Notes under the pieces: generated by a model
Seen by the model: only the letters and a program-made list of their open reading frames with translations
What the model was told of the DNA's origin: nothing
Databases searched by the model: none
From: DOZZ01 sp963792655
GTDB taxonomy: Bacteria > Acidobacteriota > Terriglobia > Bryobacterales > Bryobacteraceae
Assembly: GCA_963792655.1 (NCBI GenBank)
Contig: CAWBWU010000003.1
Coordinates: 62,001 to 126,000 of the forward strand
Reading direction: 5' to 3'
DNA length: 64,000 nucleotides
Program-made: the position numbers and the translations under genes
In this document: piece after piece, positions 16,302-25,537 of the stretch
Numbering within the stretch: the first letter of the stretch is position 1
Layout of the letters: every line of letters begins with the position of its first letter

Positions 16302-17045
16302 TTGCTTTCCCCATCACCACCTCGACGCAGGCGGCTCCACTGCTGTCGTGGTCTGCTCTGCGATTGCATGGAAAATCGGTCTTAAAGTTTCGCGTCCTGA
16401 CGGCCTATCTCCTGCCAGAATGGTTCTGTACTGCGCGTTTGGGGGTACAGGCTGCGTCAGTCCCAAGCCTCGCAGTTCCCGCTTCGCGCCAGAGCATCAG
16501 GTCAGTCCCGAAGAAAACACACTGCGCCGAGTGTTGGACATGCCCTGCCGCAATGGTGTAAACATCGAAGTCGCTTTTTGGACTAGCATAGCCGGAAACA
16601 ACGGCTTGACGATTCGCAGCTTCGAAGCTGATTTAACACGAGACGATCTCAATCCCGTTAGGAAGTACTTAGGAAATACTTGTTGCTTGTCGATCGCAAT
16701 GCTAAAAAAAGTGGACGTCCGTAAGCGCCCGCTTGCCGGGATCATCACCTACTCGAAAACCATGATCGTTGGGTAGTGCGGGGTATCCGGTCGATATCGT
16801 AGTCTCTAACCGCGCCCAACCCACGTAGTCGGGGGGCCGATCGGCATCGCTCTGGCGTCATTCGAATACCGCATTCCGCAGCCAGAAAGGACCAAACAAA
16901 TCGCGATGAGTAGCCGCGGCACTATCCACCTTAGGCTTAGACGCGGAGAATATCGAGGGGAACTCTGCGCGACCCAGGGACGCGATAGGAGGAAGCGAGA
17001 CGTCTGTCCCAATGGTGAAATCATAGCTTAGTCGCACTTGCGAAC
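16302..17045. other. non-conserved stretch between two family-B repeats
   Basis: This 744-base interval is bracketed by two family-B palindromes. A plus-strand frame at 16348-16776 (142 codons) is open but has no recognisable motif, no signal and an odd composition, so I do not call it a gene. A short minus-strand lipoprotein candidate (16806-16922) is listed separately. Otherwise I see nothing. Confidence 0.4.
16806..16922 (-). CDS. possible small lipoprotein
   Basis: A GTG start preceded by an AGGTGG-like site gives a 38-residue peptide with a short basic start, a hydrophobic run (L-L-I-A-I-C-L-V) and a good lipobox L-S-G-C followed by G-M-R-Y-S-N. The mature part would be only about 23 residues (ending T-T-W-V-G-R-G). 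The signal is suggestive of a small lipoprotein or the remnant of a longer one. No family match is recognised. Confidence 0.3.
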   Translation of the reverse strand: MPRLLIAICLVLSGCGMRYSNDARAMPIGPPTTWVGRG

Positions 17046-17135
17046 AAACGGGGACGGACCCACCTTTTAGATCACCAGGAATAAGCTGATTCCTCTAAGC
17101 CAGTCACCGCAGAAAGGTGGGTCCGTCCCTGTTTC
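17046..17135 (+). repeat. palindromic repeat, family B, copy 2
   Basis: This copy matches 16211-16301 nearly throughout, including the GATCACCAGGAATAAGCTG core and the closing AAAGGTGGGTCCGTCCCTG arm. Its left arm is slightly altered (AAACGGGGACGGACCCACC) and pairs better with the right arm than in copy 1. It abuts family-A copy 2, which begins three bases later. Confidence 0.8.
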
Positions 17136-17137
17136 CT

Positions 17138-17267
17138 CCCCTGAAGCTTTCGACGCATACTCCAGCCGTGGCAGCAATATCGAAAATTGGCGGTGAGAGG
17201 CGCGTTCAGGCTGAGCTGGGCGTCTCGGCTAATGCGACTCCCTTACGGTCGCGCCTCTGAATCGGCC
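17138..17267 (+). repeat. interspersed palindromic repeat, family A, copy 2
   Basis: Matches 15136-15273 with about ten substitutions and one internal deletion. It directly follows family-B copy 2, making a composite A/B block just downstream of the TonB receptor 1 stop codon. The pairing arms AGAGGCGCG and CGCGCCTCT are conserved in both copies, which argues the fold matters. Confidence 0.75.
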
Positions 17268-17306
17268 AGCGGCGTGACAGACGGACACATATTAACTGAC
17301 AAGCTC

Positions 17307-20300
17307 CTAGAAGATGAGCTTCAGCGCGAATTGCATCTGGCGCATCGCCGTGCGCGTGGAGCCTATGGTGCCGAAGCCGGCCGAATAGAAGTTGGTGTCC
17401 GGATTGCCCCAGTTCGGGTGATTGGTGGCGTTGAACGTCTCCCACCGGAACTGCAGCATCTTCTGCTCGCCGAAGCGGAAATTCTTGATGAGCGAGGCGT
17501 CCATGTCGAAAATGCGCGGCCCGATCAGCGTGTTGCGGCCCACGTTGCCGAAGGTGCCGAACACTTGCGGCGCAAACGCATTGACGTTGAAGAAGTGCTC
17601 TGTGGTCTGCTGGTCGCGTGGCAATACCGGGCTGATGCCGGTAGCGTTCGGCCGGTCGAAGCCGGCGCCGATGTTAGAGGTGTCGCGGGCGTTGGCGCTG
17701 ATGGTGATCGGGAAGCCGGTCTGGTAGGTGACGATGGAGCCCAGTTGCCAGCCGCCCACCACGGCTTCCAGCAGGCGGTTGGAAACGTCCAGCGTGCGGC
17801 CGTGGCCGACCGGGATGTCATACAGCAATGACGTCACCACGCGATGCGCGGTGTTGAAGATCGAGAGCCCCCGCTCGCAGCGCAGGCAGTAGCTGTTCTG
17901 CGGGAAGAGGGTGTCGCCGTCGTTGGTACGAATGGAGCTCGCTTCGTCGATCGACTTCGACCAGGTGTAAGCAACCAGGAAGGTCAGGCCCGCGCTGTAG
18001 CGCTTGGTGAGCTTGGCCGATAAGCCGTTGTAGTTCCCGTTGGCGCCGTCGTCCACTATTTGGATACGCCCAAATTCGGCGAACGGGGTGCGCTGCAGAA
18101 CGGGCGTGGTGCCCGGCAGCGCTTCATTCACGGCGCGCAGCGATTCCAAATGGCGGCTGATCGAACCCAGGTAGCCCACTTCGAGCAGCGTGCTGCCGGG
18201 CAGTTCGCGCTGAACGTTGAACAGGTAAGAGATGGTCCGCGGCGTTTTGCGGTCGTAGAGATTGGCGAAAGCGTAGGGTCGAGTCACCGTGGCTTTGGCG
18301 CCCGACAGACTGACCAGCGCGGTATCCCACGTGTAGAGCGTGGGATCGATCGATTCGAAACGTACGCGGCCGGCCAGATTGCGGGCCATGTCGAAGCGGG
18401 GGTTACCCGGTGTCCTGCGAGTAAAAGACGCCCGCGCCGGTGCGCACAACCCACTTGGGGCTGGGACTCCAGGTGGCGCCCAGCCGCGGCGCGAAATTAG
18501 AGTAGTCGGTCTTGACCAGTTGGTTGCCCAGTTTGCCGTCGCGGCGAGTCTGGATTCCGGGCCACACCAGGTTCAGGCCATCGTAGAAGTCGCCCGAGCC
18601 CTGGCGTTCCAGGTAAGGATGCAGCGCCGGATCGGCCACCTGCGGCGTGTTCAGCATGGCCGGAATGCCGACGGTGATCAGGTGCCCGGTCTGGTCTTCC
18701 CAGGGCGGCGTCAACTCATAGCGCAGGCCAAGGTTCAGGGTCAGGCGCGGCGTCACCTTCCACACGTCATCCACGTAGGCGGCGTAGCTGATAGCGCGGA
18801 ACTGCGCGCTGGCGATGGCCACCGCGGCCTCTGAACGCTTAATTTGACCCAGCAGGAAATCCGCAAAATCATCTCCGCCCGCGTTGGCCAACGAAGGGTT
18901 GCGCGTCGCGTTGATATCGAAGGTGAAGTTGCCGCGCGCGAACTGGTTGCCCTACCTGGTTATACGAGTCGCGGCGGATTTCGCCACCCAGGCGGATCGA
19001 GTGCACGCCCCGCACCCACGAAACGTTGTCGACGAACTGCAGCCCGTGATTGTCATTGGCGTACGGGCCGTCGGAGTCGTCACCAAATCCGCTATAGCGC
19101 GCGAAGCTCACTCCGGGGATGCCCCATGTCACCGGCGTGCCGGCAGACAAGCCCGTGATGCCCAGTTCGCTCACCACGTTGCGCACGAAGGCCAGCTCAC
19201 GTCCCGCGGAGTTGAAGAAGCGCGAGTAGCCGAAGCGGAACTCGTTCACCAGCGAGGGGCTCAGCACGCGCGTGTTGGCGCCCATGTACTGCTCCACGTT
19301 GGTCAGAATCTTGTTGCCGTTCAGGCGCAGGCCCTGATTGATCTGGTTCTCGTCGTCCCAGCTGTAGCGGCCGTACCACTGCGAGTTCGCGGACTCGGCG
19401 AAATCCATTCGCAGAATGAAGAAGTCCTTATTACGCGGGGCCGACTGAGACTGCTGGTAGTCGCGGATCAGCGAGGTGGTCGGCAGGTTGGGCGAGGGAT
19501 AGAACTGCAGAAACTTCTTCGAAATATCGGCGATGCGCCCGGCCGGGATGATGTTGCCCGGAAAAGGCTGGGCCGTGATCTTGCCATCGGGGCCCGTGGT
19601 CCGCGTGTCGGGGTCGTAGATGACGATGCCCCGGGCTAGCAGCTCGGAAAAGTCGCCGGTGCGCATCGCGGCCGAGGGTAGATTGTAGACGGCCTGCGAG
19701 CTTTGGCGCTGGCGGAACGATTCATAGTTGCCCATGAAAAAGAGCCGGTTCTTGCCGTTCCAGATTTTCGGGATCCACACCGGTCCGCCCAACGTGCCGC
19801 CGTACTGGTTCCACTTGAAAGGGTTCTTCGTGCTGCGCTGCGCCGTGAAGGAGTAGTTGTTGGCGTCCAGATAGTCGTTGCGCAGGAATTCGTAGAGTGT
19901 GCCGTGAAAGTTATTGGTGCCGGGCTTGGTCGAGACGTTGATCTGAGTCGCTTCGCGGCCGAACTCGGCGGGATAGATACCGGTCTGCACCTTGAACTCC
20001 TGCAGCGCGTCCACCGAGGGCTGAATGATGTAGGTGTTGAAGTTGGGGTCGGTGTTGTCGACGCCGTCCAGCGTGAAGTAGTTGAAGTTGCTGCGCGCTC
20101 CGCCGACCGCGATATTCTGGTTGGCGCGGTCGCCGCCCTGGCGGCCGTTGGCCTGGCCCGCGCTGCCAAATCCGTAGCTCACGTTCGGCGCCAATGAGAC
20201 CAGTTGCAGGTAGTTGCGGCCGTTCAGCGGCAACTCCACGATGCGCTTGTTCTCGATGACGGTACCGATGGTGGCGTCCTCGGTGTTCAGAACCGCGGCG

Positions 20301-20653
20301 GAGGCGGAAACTTCGACCGAATCACTGACCTGCCCCACAGGCAGGGTGACGTCGATGCGCGCACTCTGTTGCACCTGCAGTTCGATGTCGGTGCTTTTGA
20401 CACTTTTGAAACCGCTCTTTTCAGCTCGGACCGTGTAATGCCCAGGCACCAGGGCCGGGAAACTGTAGACGCCGGCATCGTTGGTGACCACCGAGCGAGT
20501 CAAGTTGGTTTCGATGTTTGTAGCGGTCACCTGGACGCCGGGAATGGCGCCGCCGCTGCTGTCGCGAACCTCCCCGGCGATCTCGCCGAAGGTCTGTGAG
20601 AACGCCGGCAGACTCATCAACAAAACCAGGACGCACAAATTGAGTAGTTTCAT
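17307..20653 (-). CDS. Oar-like TonB-dependent receptor 1 (frame broken twice)
   Basis: An outer-membrane transporter or adhesin of about 1,115 residues. It has a signal peptide ending near P-A-F-S-Q, a carboxypeptidase-regulatory-like beta-sandwich (about 22-105, with G-E-I-A-G-E-V-R-D-S-S-G-G), a plug with V-E-L-P-L-N-G-R-N-Y (about 145-154) and a long beta-barrel ending F-A-L-K-L-I-F. The frame breaks near 18946 and 18414; both are repaired by deleting one G from a GGG run. A purine-rich GGGGGATGA precedes the ATG. This receptor type is abundant in Acidobacteria and often linked to polysaccharide or peptide uptake; its ligand is unknown here. An IS3 element ends 66 bases upstream. Confidence 0.9.
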
Positions 20654-20737
20654 TCATCCCCCAACGGTCACAAGACCGAGTTTCGGATGACTCTATAAGA
20701 TCGGCAGTGGAATAGCAACTGACCTGCCTCGTTTTTC

Positions 20738-21590
20738 TCAACCATTCATAACTGAGATTCTCAGCTGTTCTGCAAACTCGTTGGGCGTGCGGTAGTCCAG
20801 ACTGCTGTGCGGCCGCTCGCCGTTATACTCTCGCCGCCATTGTGCGATCTTTGCTTTGGCATCGGCCAGCGTATGGAACCAGCTGGCGTTCAGACATTCA
20901 TCGCGGAAGCGGCCGTTAAAGCTTTCGATGTGGCCGTTCTGCATTGGCTTACCGGGCTGGATATGCACCAGGTTGATCTTGCGTTCGTTACTCCATCCCA
21001 AGATGTGACGGCTGGTTAGTTCGGGCCCGTTGTCGCACCGGATGCTTTCCGGCATGCCGCGCTGTTCGATGATCGTGTCTAACATCCTCGTGACTCGACG
21101 GCTGCTCAAGCTGGTGTCGACCTCCAGGCCCAGACACTCGCGCGTGAATGCATCGACCACCGTTAAGACGCGGATGCCGCGGCCGGTACCGAGAGTATCG
21201 GCTACGAAGTCAATCGCCCATTCCTGGTTCTGCCGGACATGCAAGGCGCACACGCGCTGCCGGCCGGCTCAGCCGCTTGCGTTTCAGTCGGCGCACGGCC
21301 AAACCCTCTTCCTGATACAGGCGGAACAGCCGCATGGGGCTGGTCGTCTGCCCTTGCCGGTTCAGCAAAGCATGCAGACGACGATAGCCATAGCGCGGCT
21401 TCTGGCGCGCCAGCGCGATCATTTCTCCGCGCAGTTGCGCGTTGCGGTCGGGCTGCGGTTCATAGCGATACGTGCTGCGATCCACTGCGAAGAGCTTGCA
21501 GGCCCGGCGTTCGCTCACGGCAAACTGCTCCGCGACGAACGCCACGTCCTGCCTTAAACCGGCAAGCTCCACCCGTTTTTTCGGATCACC
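20738..21590 (-). CDS. IS3-family transposase OrfB, DDE integrase core
   Basis: OrfB carries the catalytic domain. The N-terminal part has Y-G-Y-R-R-L-H-A-L-L (HTH_21 region). The rve core supplies the first Asp in W-A-I-D-F-V, the second in R-C-D-N-G-P-E, and the Glu in N-G-H-I-E-S-F-N-G-R. It ends with R-P-H-S-S-L-D-Y-R-T-P and a short tail. OrfB is read from OrfA by -1 frameshifting. An extra base near 21245 separates the core from the N-terminal half, so the sequence as given would not make an active enzyme. Confidence 0.85.
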
Positions 21591-21836
21591 GCTTTCAGCA
21601 TCTCTTTGTCGAGGCTGAGATCGGCGACCAGCGTGCTTCAGTCGGCGGTTCTCATCATCGAGAGCCTTTAGCCGCTGCGCTTCGCTGACGTCCATGCCGC
21701 CGTACTTACTCTTCCAGGTGTACATCGTCGCTTCGCTGATGCCGTGTTCGCGGGCCAAATCGGCCATCTTCTGCCCGGCTTCGTGCTGCTTCAAAATGCC
21801 GATGATCTGCTCTTCGTTGAATCGGCTCTTCTTCAT
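21554..21836 (-). CDS. IS3-family transposase OrfA (one extra base)
   Basis: OrfA supplies the helix-turn-helix DNA-binding half of the transposase. It opens K-K-S-R-F-N-E-E-Q-I-I-G-I-L-K and contains G-I-S-E-A-T-M-Y-T-W-K-S-K-Y-G-G-M, then a leucine-rich coiled coil. After removal of one extra G near 21645 the frame continues V-A-D-L-S-L-D-K-E-M-L-K and ends W-S-L-P-V at a TAA. The start is the ATG at 21836, 16 codons into the open frame, which aligns with the family start M-K-K-S-R-F. Confidence 0.85.
21575..21581 (-). promoter_or_regulatory. programmed -1 frameshift heptamer in IS3 transposase
   Basis: On the coding strand the sequence reads A-AAA-AAC in the OrfA frame (codons CGA AAA AAC GGG). 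This is a classical X-XXY-YYZ slippery heptamer. Slipping back one base enters the OrfB frame as K-R-V-E-L-A-G-L and bypasses the OrfA stop 19 bases later. Confidence 0.75.
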
Positions 21837-22031
21837 CGTTGGTTCTCCTTTGTCGTCGTGCTTCTCCGACGCGGAAAACCTCAATTATCACTGGTCGAGA
21901 TTAGCGAGAGCAGGTCACTAGCCAGCCGCCCCCCGCCCCGACCCGCGGGCCCCATCGCCGGCACGCCGCCAAAACCAGGTCCAAACTTGACATTGGGCGG
22001 CCGCTAAATCTTCGCGATGTATCATCGGAAA

Positions 22032-23225
22032 ATGAATGCTGTCGCCAGTGATGTGATCGAGCTTGAGCGCGAGTATGTGCTGCAAAACTATGCGCGCTAT
22101 CCAATCATTCTCGAGCGCGGCGACGGCCCGTGGCTGTGGGACACATCAGGCAAGCGCTATCTCGATTTCATCGCGGGGATCGGCGTCAACGCGCTTGGCC
22201 AGAATCATCCGCGCATTGTCAAAGTGATTCAGGAGCAATGCACGCGCCTGATCCACACATCGAATCTCTACTATCACCAGTTCCAGGGACCACTTGCCAA
22301 GAAGCTTGCGGAAGTCAGTGGGCTGCAGCGTTCGTTCTTCTCGAACAGCGGCACCGAAGCGATGGAAGGTGCGATCAAGATGGTGCGCGCGCACGGCCAT
22401 CGCATCGGCCCGGAGAAGTTCGAGATCATCGCGCTCGACAACTCGTTTCACGGCCGCACCATGGGGTCGCTCTCGATCACCGGCCAGCCCAAGTACCGCA
22501 AGGACTTCGAACCCCTGCTACCCGGTGTGCACTTCATTCCGGCCAATGATCTCGAAGCCTTAGACAAAGCTTTCAGCGACCGAACCGCAGGCATCGTCAT
22601 CGAGTGGATTCAAGGTGAAGGCGGCATTCACCCCATGCGCGAAGACTTCGCCCGCCGCGCACGCGCGCTTGCCGACAAGCACGATGCACTGCTCGTCTTC
22701 GATGAGATTCAATGCGGCGTAGGACGTCCCGGCACTTACTTCGGTTATCAACTGGTGAACCCCGCTGTGATGCCCGACGTCATGGTCGCCGCCAAACCGC
22801 TCGCTTGCGGACTGCCGCTTGGCGTTATCTGCGCGAATGAACGCGCCGCTGCGGCCATTGCTCCTGGTATGCATGGCTCGACGTTTGGCGGAAGTGCGCT
22901 CGCGTGCGCAGTGGCGATCGAGTTCTTCGATATCCTCGACGGCCTCATGCCCCAGATCCGCCGCGTCGGTGAATACTTCCGGGCCGCGCTGCGCGATTTC
23001 CAGAAGCGTTATTCGTTCATCACCGAAGTGCGCGGCGAGGGACTGATGGCCGGCGTGCAGCTTGCGATGCCCGGCAAGCAGATCGTCGACAACGCAATGC
23101 AGGACGGCCTCTTGCTCAATTGCACGCACGACACGGTGCTGCGTTTTCTGCCGCCGTATATCGTGACCGAAGCAGAAGTCGACATCGCACTCGGGATTTT
23201 AGAGAAGCAGTTCCAGAAGATCTGA
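22032..23225 (+). CDS. argD: acetylornithine/4-aminobutyrate-type aminotransferase (class III)
   Basis: A PLP-dependent omega-aminotransferase of about 397 residues. Conserved features are G-K-R-Y-L-D-F-I-A-G-I-G (about 40-51), S-N-S-G-T-E-A-M-E-G-A (about 100-110), F-H-G-R-T-M-G, V-F-D-E-I-Q-C-G-V-G-R (about 220) and the PLP lysine in V-A-A-K-P-L-A-C-G-L-P-L-G. The usual T-L-A-K-G-L-G-G-G run is altered to A-A-K-P-L-A-C-G. The substrate could be N-acetylornithine, 4-aminobutyrate or another omega-amine; no arg genes are adjacent. An ATG at 22017 is an alternative start; neither has a clear ribosome-binding site. Confidence 0.88.
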   Translation: MNAVASDVIELEREYVLQNYARYPIILERGDGPWLWDTSGKRYLDFIAGIGVNALGQNHPRIVKVIQEQCTRLIHTSNLYYHQFQGPLAKKLAEVSGLQRSFFSNSGTEAMEGAIKMVRAHGHRIGPEKFEIIALDNSFHGRTMGSLSITGQPKYRKDFEPLLPGVHFIPANDLEALDKAFSDRTAGIVIEWIQGEGGIHPMREDFARRARALADKHDALLVFDEIQCGVGRPGTYFGYQLVNPAVMPDVMVAAKPLACGLPLGVICANERAAAAIAPGMHGSTFGGSALACAVAIEFFDILDGLMPQIRRVGEYFRAALRDFQKRYSFITEVRGEGLMAGVQLAMPGKQIVDNAMQDGLLLNCTHDTVLRFLPPYIVTEAEVDIALGILEKQFQKI

Positions 23226-23245
23226 ACGCATGCAGATGCTCGCTT

Positions 23246-23268
23246 CAGGCGAAACCGGCTTCGTTCTG
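23246..23268 (+). repeat. short hairpin repeat after argD (family C)
   Basis: CAGGCGAAACCGGCTTCG and its right arm form a hairpin 20 bases after the argD stop, between convergent genes. A nearly identical hairpin is at 61563-61591, also just 3' of a gene. It could act as a bidirectional transcription stop, though no T-run follows. Confidence 0.5.
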
Positions 23269-23273
23269 CTCAG

Positions 23274-23747
23274 CTAACGTCTGACCGCCATGATGGCTTC
23301 CACGCTCTGAAAGCCTTCACTGACTTCAGGTCTGACCAACTTCGCGGCCATCTCACGAAGCGCAGGCTCAGGCACTTTGCGATCTCGCGCTGCATTGCGT
23401 GCAAGGCACTCCGCAAGCGGCACATCGAACCACAACGCGATCACTTCCGCATCAAACTCCTGCGCCACGGCAAAGTAAGGCGCACGCTCGACCGGCGTCA
23501 GGTGCGTTGCATCGACATACGTCTCGGGCTTGCCGATTACGAGCCGCTGCCGAACCAGGTGCCGGACGGTTTCGAAAACCTGCTGATGAATGGTTTGATC
23601 CGTAACGTCGTCAGCGAGCAAGCGGCGAATCTCATCGGAGGAGATTGCCTGCGCGCCGAGTATCTGAAGCCAGGTTGACTTGCCCGAACCCGGCAGACCG
23701 ACGGTGATGTAGACGCGCTTACGCGGCAACGACGTAGCGTCCGGCAT
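23274..23747 (-). CDS. P-loop kinase, polynucleotide-kinase-like
   Basis: The 157-residue product has a Walker A motif G-L-P-G-S-G-K-S-T near residues 16-24, the following S-S-D-E-I-R-R motif (about 35-41), an Asp in Y-V-D-A-T-H and a lid region N-A-A-R-D-R-K-V-P. This arrangement is typical of the T4 Pnkp-like/AAA_33 kinase family, which phosphorylates RNA/DNA ends or small metabolites. The ATG at 23747 lies inside the 3' end of the acyl-CoA dehydrogenase gene (29-base overlap), implying translational coupling. The substrate is unknown. Confidence 0.75.
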   Translation of the reverse strand: MPDATSLPRKRVYITVGLPGSGKSTWLQILGAQAISSDEIRRLLADDVTDQTIHQQVFETVRHLVRQRLVIGKPETYVDATHLTPVERAPYFAVAQEFDAEVIALWFDVPLAECLARNAARDRKVPEPALREMAAKLVRPEVSEGFQSVEAIMAVRR

Positions 23748-25523
23748 CGAGCACGCGTCGCGCAATGCGACGCCGTAGTGCAATGGCGTCGACCGGTTCA
23801 TAACGCGCGAACCGCCGCAGCACGGCCATGTTGGTGCGCAGCATGTCACCTTCGGAGCAGGATCCCAGCAACGTGCGCGCACTGGTTTCAATCTGCGCCA
23901 TGCCGTCGCGAACGAGAACGCGTGTCATGTCCGCCGCTTGCGACTCGGCGCCGGCGTTCATCTTCTGCGTACGCAACAGAACCGACTCGATCGCAAAGAC
24001 ATTCATAACAATGTCGGCAAGACCCGACAGAACTTCCTGCTGCTTCTCGATTGCCGCCAGATACTTCTGATACGCGAGACCCAGCGTCAACAGTGCAATC
24101 TTCTTCGCGTTTGCGACGATCTTCGTCTCATCCGCAAACGGTCCGTCTGTCTCCGTGTGATCTGCAGCCGGGCCACCCAGAATCTCGCCCATCACGCCTT
24201 GCGCTGCTTTCACCAGACCTAATTGGCCGCGCATGGCCCGCTTCAACAGCATGCCCGTGACCAACAGCCGGTTGATCTCGTTGGTGCCTTCGAAGATGCG
24301 GTTGATGCGCGAATCGCGATACGCGCGCTCGACAGCATAATCCTGGTGATACCCGTAGCCGCCATGAATCTGCACACCCTCGTCAGCCACATAGTCGAGC
24401 ACTTCGGATGCATACACCTTCACCGATCGGAACACTCGGCCGCGAACTCTTCAAACGCTTTCATCATCGCGTTGCGCCGCATCCGGTGCATCCCACGAGA
24501 AATCGACGAGCCGCGATTCCACCAGCCCGACGGTTCGATAACTGATCGACTCCGCCGCATAGATGCGTGCACACATCTCGGCAAGCTTGTGTTGGATGAC
24601 GCCGAATTCGGAGATGGTGGTGTGAAATGCCTTGCGCTCCTTCGCGTACTTCGCGCTGACCGCGAGCACGTTCTTCGCACCGCCCACGGCAAACGGGCCG
24701 AGCTTCAATCGTCCAACATTCAGAATGTTGAACGCGATGATATGCCCGCGTCCTTTCTCGCCCAGCAGATTCTCCACCGGCACTTGCACATTGTCCAGGA
24801 ACACGGCGCACGTCGAACTGCCCTTGATGCCCATCTTCTTTTCTTCGTGCCCGGTGCTGACGCCGGTGAAGCCGCGCTCGATCAGAAACGCGGAGAACTG
24901 TTCGCTGCCATCGGGATCAACAATCTTCGCGAAGACTGTGTAGAGGTCGGCCTTGCCGCCGTTCGTGATCCACATCTTCTGGCCGTTGATCACATAAGCG
25001 GTGCCGTCATCGTTCAGCTTTGCTGTAGTGCGCGTTGCGAGTGCATCAGAGCCCGCTTGCGGCTCGCTTAAACAATAGGCGCCCACCAACTCTCCGGACG
25101 AGAGCTTCGTCAGATACTTCTGCTTCTGCGCTTCGGTGCCGAAGAGCAGCAAAGGGAACGTGCCGATTCCAGCGTGCGCACCGTGCCATGCCGCGTACGA
25201 TCCATCGCGCGCAATCGCTTCCGCCACCACCATGGACTCGCGAGATCCAACTCCATTCCGCCGTAGCGTTCAGGAGTCATGATGGCGAGCAACCCGAGTT
25301 CGCCCGACTTCTTCAGCAGACGCACAGCGAGGTCATGATTGCCTTGCTGAATCGCATCGACGTTCGGCTCCACTTCCCGTGCGAAGAATTCAGCAGCCGT
25401 GCGCGCGATCGCGCGGTGCTCTGCGGAGAGATCTTCAGGAGTGAATATCTCTTGCGGCTTACGGTCTTCAATCAGAAACGCGCCGCCGGCGGTTTCGGGA
25501 TACGCAGCAGTTGCGGTAGCCAT
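23719..25523 (-). CDS. fadE: acyl-CoA dehydrogenase (frame broken three times)
   Basis: Catalyses FAD-dependent alpha,beta-dehydrogenation of acyl-CoA, the first beta-oxidation step. Joined frames give about 600 residues with A-Y-C-L-S-E-P-Q-A-G-S-D and W-I-T-N-G-G (FAD/substrate binding), G-I-K-G-S-S-T-C, and Y-G-Y-H-Q-D-Y with F-E-G-T-N-E-I-N-R in the C-terminal domain. The length and the extra C-terminal helices (beyond about 400) fit FadE of the B. subtilis type. Frame breaks lie near 25243, 24473 and 24425. The start ATG at 25523 is 15 bases after the thiolase stop. It is the third gene of a fadN-fadA-fadE order. Confidence 0.88.
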
Positions 25524-25537
25524 AGTCGTCCTCGCTC

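Larger units (their letters stand above)
20720..21917 (-). mobile_element. IS3-family insertion sequence (about 1.2 kb)
   Basis: The element is bounded by imperfect inverted repeats of about 45 bases that begin TGACCTGC at 20720 and end GCAGGTCA at 21917. It carries orfA and orfB on the minus strand and a typical -1 frameshift site. I see no target-site duplication next to the ends, so the insertion may be old or rearranged. Two frame errors (near 21645 and 21245) interrupt the transposase. Similar end sequences occur at 63780-63862. Confidence 0.88.

Noticed and set aside
16348..16776. 142-codon plus-strand open frame between two repeats
   Set aside because: No recognisable domain, signal or ribosome-binding site; composition unlike neighbouring genes.
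15136..17267. CRISPR-like repeat series
   Set aside because: Repeats are long, few, palindromic and irregularly spaced, with no cas genes.
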